A stretch of 64,000 nucleotides of DNA, taken from contig JABYQS010000090.1 in assembly GCA_022592435.1 (NCBI GenBank), forward strand, positions 62,001 to 126,000, written 5' to 3'. The stretch's first letter is position 1; each line of letters opens with the position of its first letter. The translations under genes were made by a program, and so were the position numbers. Under the pieces are notes generated by a model. That model had not been told where the DNA came from. It saw nothing but the letters and a program-made list of their open reading frames with translations, and made no database searches. This DNA comes from Cerioporus squamosus (Eukaryota > Basidiomycota > Agaricomycetes > Polyporales > Polyporaceae). Below are positions 11,237 to 21,259 of the stretch, piece by piece.

Positions 11237-12152
11237 TCCTGACCCACACAGTCTCCGGCCGCGCAGGAGGTACCGTATACGCACGCCCCCGGCCTGATCG
11301 GGTCGACGTCCCTCCGTACCCTTGGTGTCCCTCGCGACTACATGCCTGGTCTCCCCTGAGAGGACGATTGCGCTGGCCTGTGGGATGGACGGACGGACGG
11401 CCGAAAGCTCCGATGGTGCTCGCACCCGTCCTGCTGCACGTACGCGTAAATACCCACAGTCGTGAGCATCCTCCGATTTTGACATCCGCGTCCCAACCGC
11501 AGTCCTTGCTCACGCTCCCCTTCTACTTACTGTACTATCTGCGAGTCTCCAGCTCCCGCCTCCACCCTCTCCTCTGAACCATGTCCTGCCCAGACTGTGT
11601 CACCGGCTACGTGCACGACGGGGCCACGCCCAAGGGCACCGAGATCAAGGTCGCGGGCATCGACGCGTACGCAACCGGGGACGAGGCGTCGAAGCGCATC
11701 ATCGTCATCGGCGCGGACATCTTTGGGTGGAAGCTCGCGAACACGCGGCTGCTCGCGGACGAGTACGCCGCGAAGGGCTTCAGGGTGATCGTGCCCGACT
11801 TCTTCAACGGTGCGTGCATGCTGCCGCGGCATAGCGTGTGCCTTCAGTCTCTGAAGACTCGCGCGCGTGTTGAGAAGGCACGGAGGCTGACTGCTCGTAC
11901 GACGCAGGCTGGCAGCTCCCGATGTGGACGCTCACCGCGAACGACCACAACGACCCCTCGCGCTCCTGGCTCAAGCGCTACGTCCTCGCGCCCGCGTCCA
12001 TCTTCGTCTTCGTGCCCTTCCTCATCCGCAACCTCGGCAGCCAGGTCTCGATGATCACCTCCATCGTCTCCGCGCTGCGCGCCGCGCACCCCGACGCGAA
12101 GATCGGCTTCGTCGGCTTCTGCTGGGGCGGCCGCTTCGCCATCTCGCAGAAC
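11237..12152 (+). repeat. Near-identical duplicated segment (pair of 5960-6873)
   Basis: Partner of 5960-6873. Here the segment continues into the complete 3' half of the hydrolase. Confidence 0.85.
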
Positions 12153-12488
12153 TTCCAGTTCGACGCAACGGTCGCGTGCCACCCGTCCCTCGTCAAGTTC
12201 CCTGCAGAGCTGGACGGGATCAAGGGCCCGTTCAGCCTCGCGGTGGCCGAGACGGACCAGGCGTTCAATGGGGAGAAGGCGAAGGAGACGGAGAAGATTC
12301 TGAAGGAGAAGGGCTTGAAGGACATCGAGGTCGTGGTGTACGAGGGCGTGCAGCACGGTTGGACGGTGCGCGCGAACCTGGCGGACGAGAAGCAGAAGCT
12401 GGGGAGGGACAATGCGGTGAAGCAGGTCGTCGGTTGGTTCGAGAAGTACTTGACGAGCGATACCCCTGCGGATGCTCCCGCTGCTTGA
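11581..12488 (+). CDS. Dienelactone hydrolase family protein, complete copy E
   Basis: Complete DLH-family alpha/beta hydrolase of 269 residues, exons 11581..11809 and 11908..12488, close to the usual family length. The catalytic triad appears as Cys148 (GFCWGG), Asp193 (AETDQ) and His226 (VQHGW). It carries no signal peptide, so a cytosolic enzyme is likely. The family hydrolyses dienelactones and related esters; the physiological substrate in fungi is often unknown. The start is set by the conserved MSCPDC opening, and the 5' leader is rich in C and T. It converges with the small mitochondrial protein gene at 12630. It is nearly identical over its first half to the truncated copy at 6303 and more distant from copy A. 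Confidence 0.93.
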
Positions 12489-12629
12489 CCGTGTTAGATC
12501 GTCTTGCGCGTTTGATACTCGCATGCCTTCGTCATAGCATATTTATATGAGCACTCTCCAACTTTGTTAGTCACAGACAGTTAGATACATGCGGTGCGAA
12601 GTCCATGTGCAATGTCTGAACGTGTGGAG

Positions 12630-13724
12630 TTAGTCCTTGTCCTGGGCTGCCTGCTTGGGAGCCTGCTTAGACTTGAGATCCACAACATGTCAGCGCAGCT
12701 CTGAGGTATGAGAAAAGTCAGACGCACCACACCACCCTTGCGCGCGTCGCCCATGTCGGTCGGGCCACTGTTGTCGTCCTCCTTCTGGAAGGTACCGGGG
12801 TGGGAACGCGTGTTTGGCTTTTCCTTCTGGTCGTGGTCGGTCTCGGCCTCTTCGGTCTGACCCGGAGCGCCATTAGCGTATTGATCCTCCTGCTCCTCCT
12901 CGCGCTGCGCGTCGGCGGGCGAGTTAGATTTCTGAGCAAGAACGAGGACGAAGCTATAGGTCAACATGTCGCACGGATAGAGGTAGGGTAGGGCAGAGCG
13001 AGCTACGTACGAATGCCTGCTTCATAGAGGCGTCGATCTCCTCGGCGGAAGCGGTGTTGCCATCAGAGTCGGTCAGCTCAGGAACGCCGTGCACCTTGCC
13101 GTCGTCGGGCGAAGCAGCAGAGCCCTGGAAGATGAGTCAGTGGTGCTGAGTAGGAATCGAATGTCACAATTGTTATCACCTCTTCAGCAGCATAGGCCTC
13201 CTTCGGCGAGTCGGACTCCTGCAATATAAGTCAGTCGAAGCGGCAAGTGTCGCACAAACGTGTATGCGTACAATTGCCTGCGTTGCAGCAGCATCAACGT
13301 CGGAGGTGGGTGCAGGCGCATCATCCCCTCCGTGGTCAGGGGTGCTGTCTGTCCTGGAGTGCTTGTGCTCAGCAGAAGAATGAGCTGCTTTGCTTTTGGC
13401 AGTGGGCGTGAGGAGGTACGCGATCTACATAGTCAATGGGCGTGATAGTGAGCTCGCCTTTACCGTCACGTCACAGCGAACGGTACGCACCACGGGGCCG
13501 AAGACGAGCGCAGAGCCAATCTGCATGTACGACGCGCATGGTTGGAGCATCAGACACGTCGTTGATCACTCCAGGACACTACGTACGATCCAAGGCGTGT
13601 CGCTGCTCTGCTTCGCGGCATGGCTCGGGCTTGTGCTGGCAAACCGACGCCCGACAGGAGCGGAGGCGCGTGCAGCGGGGCGTACGGACTGGGCAAGGGC
13701 GCGACGGGCAAGTCGAGAGGCCAT
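12630..13724 (-). CDS. Small mitochondrial single-pass membrane protein, function unknown
   Basis: Seven short exons on the minus strand: 13724..13587, 13520..13491, 13424..13272, 13218..13180, 13124..13011, 12931..12728 and 12671..12630. Phases agree and give 239 residues. The N-terminus (MASRLARRALAQSVRPAARA) is rich in Arg, Ala and Ser without acidic residues, a typical mitochondrial presequence. One hydrophobic stretch follows at about residues 46-62 (IIGSALVFGPVIAYLLTP), made by joining three exons. The rest is hydrophilic and acidic with Lys/Glu/Gln-rich patches. This suggests an inner-membrane protein with a soluble tail. I recall similar uncharacterised proteins in basidiomycetes but cannot assign a role. 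The tRNA-Lys gene lies upstream and points away. Confidence 0.75.
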
Positions 13725-13973
13725 CATCGTCAAGCAGTGAAGAAGACGGTGAGAAGTCTGGCGGGAGATGCACTGGGATGCAGGACTTGGGCGGGAGCAA
13801 GCGTACGGTCGGTGGGAGGGAACCGCGCTCGCTCGCCAGCTCTCGGGTCCTCTCAGCGTCTCCGTCGGACGCGCTTCGGCAGCCTTCGGTCAATGACGTC
13901 TTCCCCCGCATCACTTTCATTATCCCCGCGTGCCTAACATTGTCCGTTATATTTATAGGGACAGGTTATTTAA

Positions 13974-14072
13974 GCCCGCCTAGCTCAATCGGATAGAGCG
14001 TGAGACTTTTACGAATACGTGATTGACGTGTCACGTGATCTCAAGGCTGCGGGTTCGACCCCCGCGGTGGGC
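13974..14072 (+). tRNA. tRNA-Lys (anticodon UUU) with a 26-nt intron
   Basis: A full cloverleaf is visible. The acceptor stem is GCCCGCC with GGTGGGC (one G-T pair). The D-arm is GCTCAATCGGATAGAGC, the anticodon stem TGAGA/TCTCA, the variable loop AGGCT, and the T-arm GCGGG-TTCGACC-CCCGC. The anticodon TTT is at 14008-14010. Bases 14012-14037 are an intron placed one base 3' of the anticodon, the canonical position. Removing it leaves the loop CTTTTAA. The D-loop and T-loop sequences serve as the internal A and B boxes for RNA polymerase III. Confidence 0.95.
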
Positions 14073-14093
14073 TTAATTCTCCTGTTTCCTGAC

Positions 14094-14098
14094 TTTTT
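14094..14098 (+). terminator. RNA polymerase III terminator of tRNA-Lys
   Basis: Run of five T on the sense strand, 22 bases after the tRNA end; the first T-run long enough to stop Pol III. Confidence 0.6.
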
Positions 14099-14560
14099 CC
14101 TTTGCAAGGCCTGTCCTGTAGGGCGGAGGTTGAGCTGCCTGGTCAGTGGTCTGTGCATCAGCGACGCGACGTACCTTGCGCACGTGAGCTTCAGGCAAGG
14201 AGCGAGGAACTGCACTGGCTGGACTAAGTAATCATGAATATACCAATTCCATCGTTGAAACTTGAGTGCTGACCGCCGCGCGACCTTGACAACAGAGGCT
14301 GTGGCCTGGCAAGTACGATATTATTGAGACGCACGGTAGTCCAGGGCATAGAGATGGCAGCAACAACATTGGAAACAAGGTGCGATGTCATACGCATGAC
14401 AGCAGACAGTAGATATCCCTGTGACGAGACCGCACATCAGCAAAGCGCCATGAGAGAGAGTTGGCAGAGGACCCACTATATGTATCGTACAGATCAATCC
14501 AGAGTACTCATACCATGCACGATCAATCTTCTGCTCCGGAGCAGGAGATCGCAGGTAGGG
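14099..14560. other. Intergenic stretch, no gene seen
   Basis: About 460 bases between the tRNA terminator and the 3' end of the histone-fold gene. Open frames here lack splice logic or recognisable motifs. Confidence 0.45.
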
Positions 14561-15352
14561 TCAGGGCGGTGCTTCCACTGCGACGACTTCCATCGTCCCG
14601 TCTTCATGCTCAAGTACTCTGGTCTCCGGAGCTCCACCGTCATCTCTGCCGGTAGAGTCATCTGTGGCAGCCTTTTGGACAAACTGGTCGAGCATGGTGC
14701 TCTGTCCCGTCAATTTGCTTCTCTGGTTACCCTCTTTTGTCCTGGCCTTCGACCGGCCAGGGGCTGCTGGCTCGGGCTCCAGATAAGGCAACAACTCTGG
14801 TGCAGATACTGTAAGTACATCGAAGTATTGGCGGAGATTGTACGTACCTTCGAGAAAGGCAAGCTCATCCGCTCGTCGTACAGAGGCAACTGAGCAGCGG
14901 CGCATCGGCAACAAAATCTACGGAGAGTTGGTGATTTTCGATGCACTCACCAAGGTCCTTGGCTTGCACGGTGGTTCTCTTCTCTCGCTCCGCAACTCGC
15001 TGAGCAGCCTCTGCTATTCGCTGAATAAACTCCTCTGTTGCACAAGATATCAGGAACGCCGCTTCTCGTTGCACCATGACCAGGTCCTGCTGGCGTGAGC
15101 CCAAACAAACGGGCATCCGTGTACGTGCAGGCAACGTACCTTGTCTGCTTTCATTATCTTCTGCACTCTCGCATGAGGCAAGAGAGACTTCCCAGCTTCG
15201 CGTGGCAGGGTGTCCGGAGCCTTCGGTTTCTTTGTCTTTACTTTGACCGGTTCCGCGAGTTCTTCAGTGGGCTCCATGTGGCTAGGCTGGTCCGTGTTCA
15301 TGGCATCCGGTGCAGCGGTGTCAGCGTTTGGTGAAGCCGGGCGGGACATCAT
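14561..15352 (-). CDS. Histone-fold protein of the Dpb3/POLE4/CHRAC type
   Basis: Minus-strand exons 15352..15140, 15086..14951, 14889..14848 and 14808..14561 give 212 residues. An acidic N-terminal tail with a Lys-rich stretch precedes a histone fold at about residues 59-125. Its sequence includes LLPHARVQKIMKADKD, AAFLISCATEEFIQRIA, RTTVQAKDL and VRRADELAFLE. LPxARVxKIMK and RTTVQxKDL are the NF-YC-like signature shared by DNA polymerase epsilon subunit Dpb3/POLE4 and chromatin-remodelling subunits (Dls1/CHRAC). The expected role is a dimer with a Dpb4-type partner at replication forks or on nucleosomes. The tail contains MLDQFV and ends acidic. The last intron is only 39 nt and is also open in frame, so 13 extra residues are possible if it is retained. 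Confidence 0.82.
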
Positions 15353-15715
15353 GAGACGCGAAGTGGGTGGTGGTCGTACGAGCGCAAGACGCGTGTCAAA
15401 TGCGACCCATCACACCATTTGACGCGACTGGTCATGCACGATGCGTGACTCTTTCCAGGCCCAGGCAGCCAACCCAGGCCAACCCGGTATGTGTAGGCCA
15501 GCTTCCCTTCAACGACCTACCTGACCGTGTCGACACTACTGACTGCCGGTCATGGTACTCTCCACCCTGAGCCCGAGGATGCCAGCCTCAGACTGATCAG
15601 ACCGCTCTATCGCACACGGCTATGAATGCGGAGCATAGACAGATGCACATGGAGAATCCAGCTACATTCTTAGTACTTACTACTCGTACAACGGTGTGGA
15701 TCGGTCGCATTTCGG
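15353..15715. other. Intergenic stretch, presumed promoter and 3' flank
   Basis: About 360 bases upstream of the histone-fold gene and downstream of the GST stop. Nothing specific seen. Confidence 0.4.
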
Positions 15716-16559
15716 TCACAACTCCACGTCCTCACCTTCGTCCACGCTCTCATACTTTTCAAGCGCGGCCATAAATCTCGCCCATCGTCCTCCATCCCAA
15801 CTCATCATGTCCTTCCACTCCTGGCTGTCCTCCCCACAACACTTCTTGAACCACATGAAGAAGCCCACAAGTATGACATCCGCATAAGTGAGGCCCTTCT
15901 TGTCACCCATGAAGAACAGCTTCTCCTTCCCGTCTGCTTCCAGCCATCCTGCCATTTTGTGCACCCCCTTCTGCACCCCCTCCCAGCTCTTCGCTGTTTC
16001 TCGCTGCCGGGCGGGGCGAGCTCCTCAAGCTTGCCCAGTCGCTTCTCCCGCATCTCGCGGAAGTACAGCTGGCTCGCCGGGTGCAGGATAGCGCATACAG
16101 CAGGGATGACAATGGGGACAAAGTCCCAGTCCGGGAACACCGCCCAGATCACGTCTTCGAGCGCAGTGATGAGCGCGTCCACCTCTTCTGGGATGAGACG
16201 TGGGGTGTGGGGGTATGTGCTGTCAAGGTAGCGTGCAATGGCGGCGGAGTAGGAGATGACGCTCTTTGTGTTTGGGTCGTAGATGATGGGCAGCGTATAC
16301 AGCGGGGTGCCGTCCTTGCGTTTCTCGGCAGGAGTGGCTCCGATCTTCTTGCACAGAGCCTCGATGTCGGGGTACTCGACCCAGACTGTCTTGTAGGGGA
16401 TGCCTTTGACGTTCAAGGCGTACCTGCAAGCATATGTTGTGAGATACGGGCAATATGATGGCAGACTGTGGGCTCGTACCTGGTTTTCCAAGTGTTAGGG
16501 GACCAAGCCTTTCCTTTCACCACTCCAGGAATGTCGTAGAAAACGATGGACTCAGGCAT
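15716..16559 (-). CDS. Glutathione S-transferase, GSTFuA-like, with one frame break
   Basis: Transfers glutathione to electrophiles; fungal GSTFuA enzymes also bind wood-derived phenolics. Exons are 16559..16480 and 16423..15716. The N-terminal thioredoxin-like domain starts MPESIVFYDIPG and has the SPNTWK active-site region with a candidate catalytic Ser. It is followed by TLPIIYDP and ISYSAAIARYLD (glutathione-binding Ser). The helical C-terminal domain includes REMREKRLGKLEELAPPG and, in another frame, VQKGVHKMAGWLEADGKEK and KGLTYADVIL. The frame changes near 15995-16000 at a short A run (minus strand). One additional A would restore a 262-residue protein with family-typical spacing. This looks like a base-calling error or a very young pseudogene. 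It is divergent from the LYR-motif gene. Confidence 0.8.
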
Positions 16560-16942
16560 GGTGGTGGGCAACAAGCAGATTCCGCTCGGCCTGCAGATTG
16601 CCTGCGGATTATACTTTGATGATAGTTGAGGTTCACTTTCGAGAAGGCAGGAGTTGCCACCCGGTCTCGGACACTCGGTGTACGAATATTCTGCCATACG
16701 GGTGGTTACCGAGAGCATACAGTCACCAGCACGCATCATCGTAGATCATGGTAGCGGTAGGAAGACTTGTAAAGGAAGGGTTTCGAAGCAGACCAGAAGC
16801 GCCCATCGGATGCGTGCGCCGTGGAAGGCTGTGGAGGTTGTGATCTGAGTCCATACCACCACCTGCATACGCACACGGCTCAAAATCCATGGACTAGCTT
16901 CCTCTGACGACCTGCTTATGACGCCTCTGTCTCTACTAGTGT
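16560..16942. other. Shared upstream region of divergent GST and LYR genes
   Basis: About 380 bases between two divergent start codons, likely carrying both promoters. No clear TATA or repeat recognised. Confidence 0.4.
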
Positions 16943-18283
16943 ATGAAGGTGCCAGCTCCTTCTCCGGAGTCTCTCGCCCATCGCTCCCGGATTGCGGCAC
17001 TCGTCTCAGAGCTCCGGCCCACGCGTTTTCGCGCACCCTTGACAAGACTGCTCGCGCATCGCATCCCGACACTATGGACTCTGTATAGGGGAGTTCTGCG
17101 CGATGCGCCGACTGAGACTGTAAGTTTCCTGCAGATGAACCGGGCACCGAGCTTGATAGGTACCGTGTAAAGATCAGGTCGCGCATGCGAGCTTTCTTTC
17201 ATTATCGCAAGGGCTTGCGTGCACAAGGGGATGTCACGGGGAATTGAAGAAGGCTCATAAGGTGCGTTTATTATCTACGTGGCTGGCAGTCGCGGTGACA
17301 GTGTGTTCCAATGAAGTGGTGGGACGTATTCCGGAAAGCTCAAGCGGGAGATACGCACCTTCAAGCCGTGTGTGCTCGCTACAGTAGGATGCTTGAGGGC
17401 GCACAAGCACAGGCTGCAGTGGACAGGGTCTACGAGGAGGAACTGGTACGTACAATCCGCGTACTTTGAGCAATCTGCCTTATGCATACGTCTCGTAGGC
17501 CTGGTACGAGAGGATGCGAACACGTCCAATCATGACTGGGGCCTACCTGCGACCGACTCTCTATAACGGACCTCTCCCCCGCCTCGTTCCCCAACCTCTG
17601 CACATCACTGGCATGATCACCGCGAGACGCAAGGCTCGCGTGCGTCGTATGGAGCGACACGAAGCTTGCCAAGAGGACCTTGCGCTACTCAATGCCGAGG
17701 GCCACTTTGAACGCACGCTTGCCCTCTCCAGTACCGCCGAGGGAAAGCAGCTCGAGAGAGTCTTCACTGATGATCCCAACGGCTGGCGTATGTTCTTAGT
17801 TAACCTCTCCTAGTGCGGTCGATGTGCTGACTAGCGTTCGGTTCAGGTGAGCCTCTCAAGGAAACCATGGGTGGTGTCTCTCGAGCGTTCGAGCGGGAGA
17901 GGGCTCGTCTCAATGCGCCCTATCCACCCGAGATGCTTGAGGCAATCAAGGAGGCTCGACGGGAGAAGATTCGGAATAAGACTCGCGAAGGGGAGCGCGA
18001 GCGGCGGGGAGAGATGACGAACCGCCTGTCGAAGCGGATGCGCCAGGGTCCGCCGGCGCACGTCCTTGCGCTGATGTCGGACAAGCAGAGACACATGGAT
18101 CGCATTGCGCGCGGTGCGAGCGAGGTCGGGTACGTTGGCCAGGTGAAGCGCAGGCTAGGGTTCGGATTGAAGGACGGCGAGGCGGGGAAGGCGGAGCTGG
18201 GGCAGCCGGAGAACAGAGAGACGTTGGACAAAGTGGCGGTAGCCATCGCTCAGGAGAATGAGCGGCGAAGGGCGAGTTCTTGA
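16943..18283 (+). CDS. LYR-motif (Complex1_LYR-like) protein with long C-terminal extension
   Basis: LYR proteins bind the mitochondrial acyl carrier protein and help assemble respiratory complexes or Fe-S clusters. Exon 1 (16943..17119) carries IPTLWTLYRGVLRDAP with the Leu-Tyr-Arg motif. Further exons are 17317..17445 (AHKWWDVFRKAQAGD joins into it), 17499..17787 and 17847..18283. The extension is basic (EARREKIRNKTRE, QGPPAHVLALM, EVGYVGQVKRRLGF) and resembles a fungal-specific family. Exon 2 is ambiguous. A canonical CAG acceptor at 17177 gives an intact 371-residue protein. The acceptor at 17172 gives IRSRMRAFFHYRKGL, which suits the LYR fold better but needs one more G in the run at 17238-17241. 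I judge the second more likely biologically. Confidence 0.75.
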
Positions 18284-18732
18284 GCCTGATCTTGTATCTG
18301 GTGAGTTCATCCTAACTACCGTTGCCACAAAAGCACTGAGATGATGCTTGGACTGACTGACGCGGGCATGATCAACAGGTCTTTACGTTCTTTGTATCTC
18401 GTGGCATACAGCGGCTTATCCAGCGGTGAGCTCTTGGAAGCTCTTCTAACCAGCGTGCAGAACATCCAGAAGTCAGATGCTATTCAAACGTGGTCCCGCA
18501 AGTGGGTCTAGGAGGATCTTTGGAGTTCTAATAATGCACCCAAAGGAGTGTGAGAATGTTTTCACTGACTTCTCGGAGGTACGGCTGGACAGGTTGTCAG
18601 GCTGTTTACGTGCTGGTCTCATATCAAGCTCCGAGCATGGGAGGGATCTCGGGGCGTACATAAACGATGAAACCAATGAACATGCCCCGCAGCAGCTGTG
18701 AACAGCGGCGAGCATCGCGCACCCTCGACAAC
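18284..18732. other. Intergenic stretch upstream of the P450
   Basis: About 450 bases, presumed 3' flank of the LYR gene and P450 promoter. No other gene seen. Confidence 0.4.
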
Positions 18733-20840
18733 ATGGAAGATTCACGCACAACCGTCCTATGTGCTCTGCTTGCAGTCGTTTTTGTTGCATGTATCACGCG
18801 ATGGTGTTCTGACCCGGTATGCTGCATTACACGCTTTGCATGAACGAATACTAATCGCACGCTTTGTGTGTACAGCTCAGAAAGATTCCGACCGTCGGTG
18901 GACCCTCTGCACCTATCCTCTCCTACTGGAGCGCCTTCCAGTTCCTACGCCGACCGAGAGCCCTACTCTCTGAGGGGTATGCGTGGGTAAGAGTGGCGAG
19001 CATCCACCCTGTGCGGCGATTCATCTGACGGCGGCTGTCGCAATGCGTAACTAGTACCACGGCGGTGCGTTCAAGTAGCCCTCTTCGACCAATGGTTCGT
19101 GGTGGTGTCCGGGCCTCGGATGGTGGATGATGTGAGGAAACGGCCAGATGACGAGCTATCGTTCCGTGAAGGCGTTGAGGAGGTGCGTGCGTCGCTCGAA
19201 CACTCCGTTTCTGTCTGAATGGGATGGGCTCCGGTACTTAGACACTCCAAACCCGGTTTACCCTCGGACGCGACACCATTGACGACCCCTATCACGTCGA
19301 CCTCGTTCGGGACAAGCTCATGAGGTCGCTCGCTGCCGTCCTACCGGATGTCATCGACGAGCTGAGCTTGACGGTGCCTGGTTACATCTGTCCTCAGGAG
19401 GGTCATAGTGCGCGTTCATGCCCTCCGAGTGTTGACGCTGATGTTCACAGGGAGTGTGGTGCACAGAGTCGGAGTGGGACAAGGTGAACATACTCAATGT
19501 CACGCAGAAGATCATCGCCCGTGCCAGTAACCGAGTCTTCGTCGGGCTACCGGCTTGTGCGTCTTTGTGCCATGCGACTCTTGTTCACATTCGAACTGTA
19601 TTCTACTTACCCCAGGTCGCAATCAAGAATTCCTCAACCTGGCGATCCAATTTGCAGTCGACGTCATCAAAGATATGTTCCTCCTCGGTCTTGTGCCGGC
19701 AGCGATGAGACCGTACGTATCCTCCCGCTTGTGTTCGCGGCAATTGACCCACCTTCCTTTAGCTTCCTGGCAGGGTGCTTCAGCGCTGCAAGGGCAAACA
19801 TCCGTCAATCGCTGGTCCATCTCAAGCCACTCATAGACGAGCGGAAGTCACAAGTGGAGACATACGGCGATGACTATCCTGGGAAGCCTGTAGGTGTCTA
19901 CCCTACTGTTGGACTGTTCGTCCGTGCGACTCTACTCTCATGACATCAGAACGACTTGCTGCAGTGGGTCCTGGAAGAGGCCCTTCCACGTCGAAGCACG
20001 GATTATCAAATTGCCGAACGCATCATGATCATGAACTTCGCTGCCATTCACACTTCGTCAAACGTGCGTGGCATGCTACTACACGACTCTATGACATGCC
20101 GATGCTCACCTACGAACCCAGAGCATCTCACATGCGCTCCTCCATCTAGCCGCAGAGCCGCAGTACTTACAGCCTCTGCGAGACGAGGTTGAGGCTATTG
20201 TAGCTGCGGAAGGGTGGACGAAGGCAGCCATGGGCAAGATGTGGAAGATTGATAGCTTCCTGAAAGAGTCGCAGCGCGTGAATGGTGTCGCCCTCAGTAT
20301 GCCGTGTGCTTCATCTATTGCTTTGTTGAGGTTTCTGACACCTTTTGTGCACAGCTGCGGTTACGCGCAAGGCACTGAGGGACACCACGTTGATCGACGG
20401 GACGTTCATTCCAAAGGGCACGCTCATCGCCGCCGCATCATATCCAACTCACTACGATGAAGGCATATACGAGAACGCATCCGCCTTCGACCCGTTCCGC
20501 TTTGCGCGCATGCGGGCCGCCGAGGGCGAGGGCACGAAGCACCAACTCGTCCACACCTCTCTCGAGTACATGTCGTTCGGGCATGGCAAGCACGCGTGGT
20601 ACGGTCACACTCCCTGTTATCCCGACCTAGCTTTCGCGAACTGACCACCGCGCCGTCCGCAGTCCCGGGCGGTTCTTTGCAGCCAACGAGGTGAAGGCGA
20701 TGCTTGCCTACATCGTCCTCAATTACGACCTCAAGCTTCCAGACAATGGTCCCCGGCCGGACAACGTCTGCTTCGGGATGAATATCATCCCCGATCCTAG
20801 CGCGGAGATTCTGTTCAGAAGAAGGCAAAATGGTAACTGA
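18733..20840 (+). CDS. Cytochrome P450 monooxygenase
   Basis: Heme-thiolate monooxygenase anchored in the ER by one N-terminal helix (LCALLAVVFVACI). Exons: 18733..18816, 18876..18986, 19055..19182, 19242..about 19373-19408, 19451..19556, 19616..19712, 19763..19889, 19950..20063, 20122..20296, 20355..20598 and 20663..20840. The I-helix region is MIMNFAAIHTSSN, so the usual acid-Thr pair is replaced by a His-Thr form. The ExxR motif is ESQR. PERF-like sequence is FDPFRFAR. The heme loop is FGHGKHACPGRFFA, with the Cys codon split by the last intron. Exon 3 lacks one base near 19075 (AAG then TAG where AAG GTA is expected), and the end of exon 4 is uncertain. The layout resembles basidiomycete CYP clans such as CYP63 or CYP5150; I do not assign a family. 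The substrate is unknown. Confidence 0.82.
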
Positions 20841-21259
20841 AGGATCATTACGACCCTTGTATGTGCTTCAGAAACGAAATCGACCCGATGACCAGACCAT
20901 GACACTCCGATCGCGAATGCGTGCTCGTGGATCGTACGGGTCAGTCTCCTATCTTGGGCCATGCGTATGCTGGATGCGCGCACATGACAGGAGCTTTGAC
21001 AGACGAACAACCTTCCACCATACTCTCCGGCAAACCCGCCCGACTCGCTAGCTGACTGGCGCACTCGGAGAAGATGGCAAGCATAAGGGCAGCAGATGTA
21101 CGCGTCCTCAATCATCCAGGTCTGCAGCTTGTTCGGCGCGCAACGGTGAGCATATAAGCTGCACGTCTCCTGGGCTATATGTCCCCTAATTCCACTCGCC
21201 TTGTTTGATATCTCACTGACGCACCTCGCGTTGCAAGTTTCAGACACTGTCACACAGCA
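20841..21259. other. Intergenic stretch, no gene seen
   Basis: About 420 bases between the P450 stop and the DUF6533 gene start, presumed terminator and promoter. Confidence 0.4.

Noticed and set aside
14324..14893. Plus-strand frame of 189 residues
   Set aside because: It overlaps the histone-fold gene on the other strand, which has strong motif and splice support.
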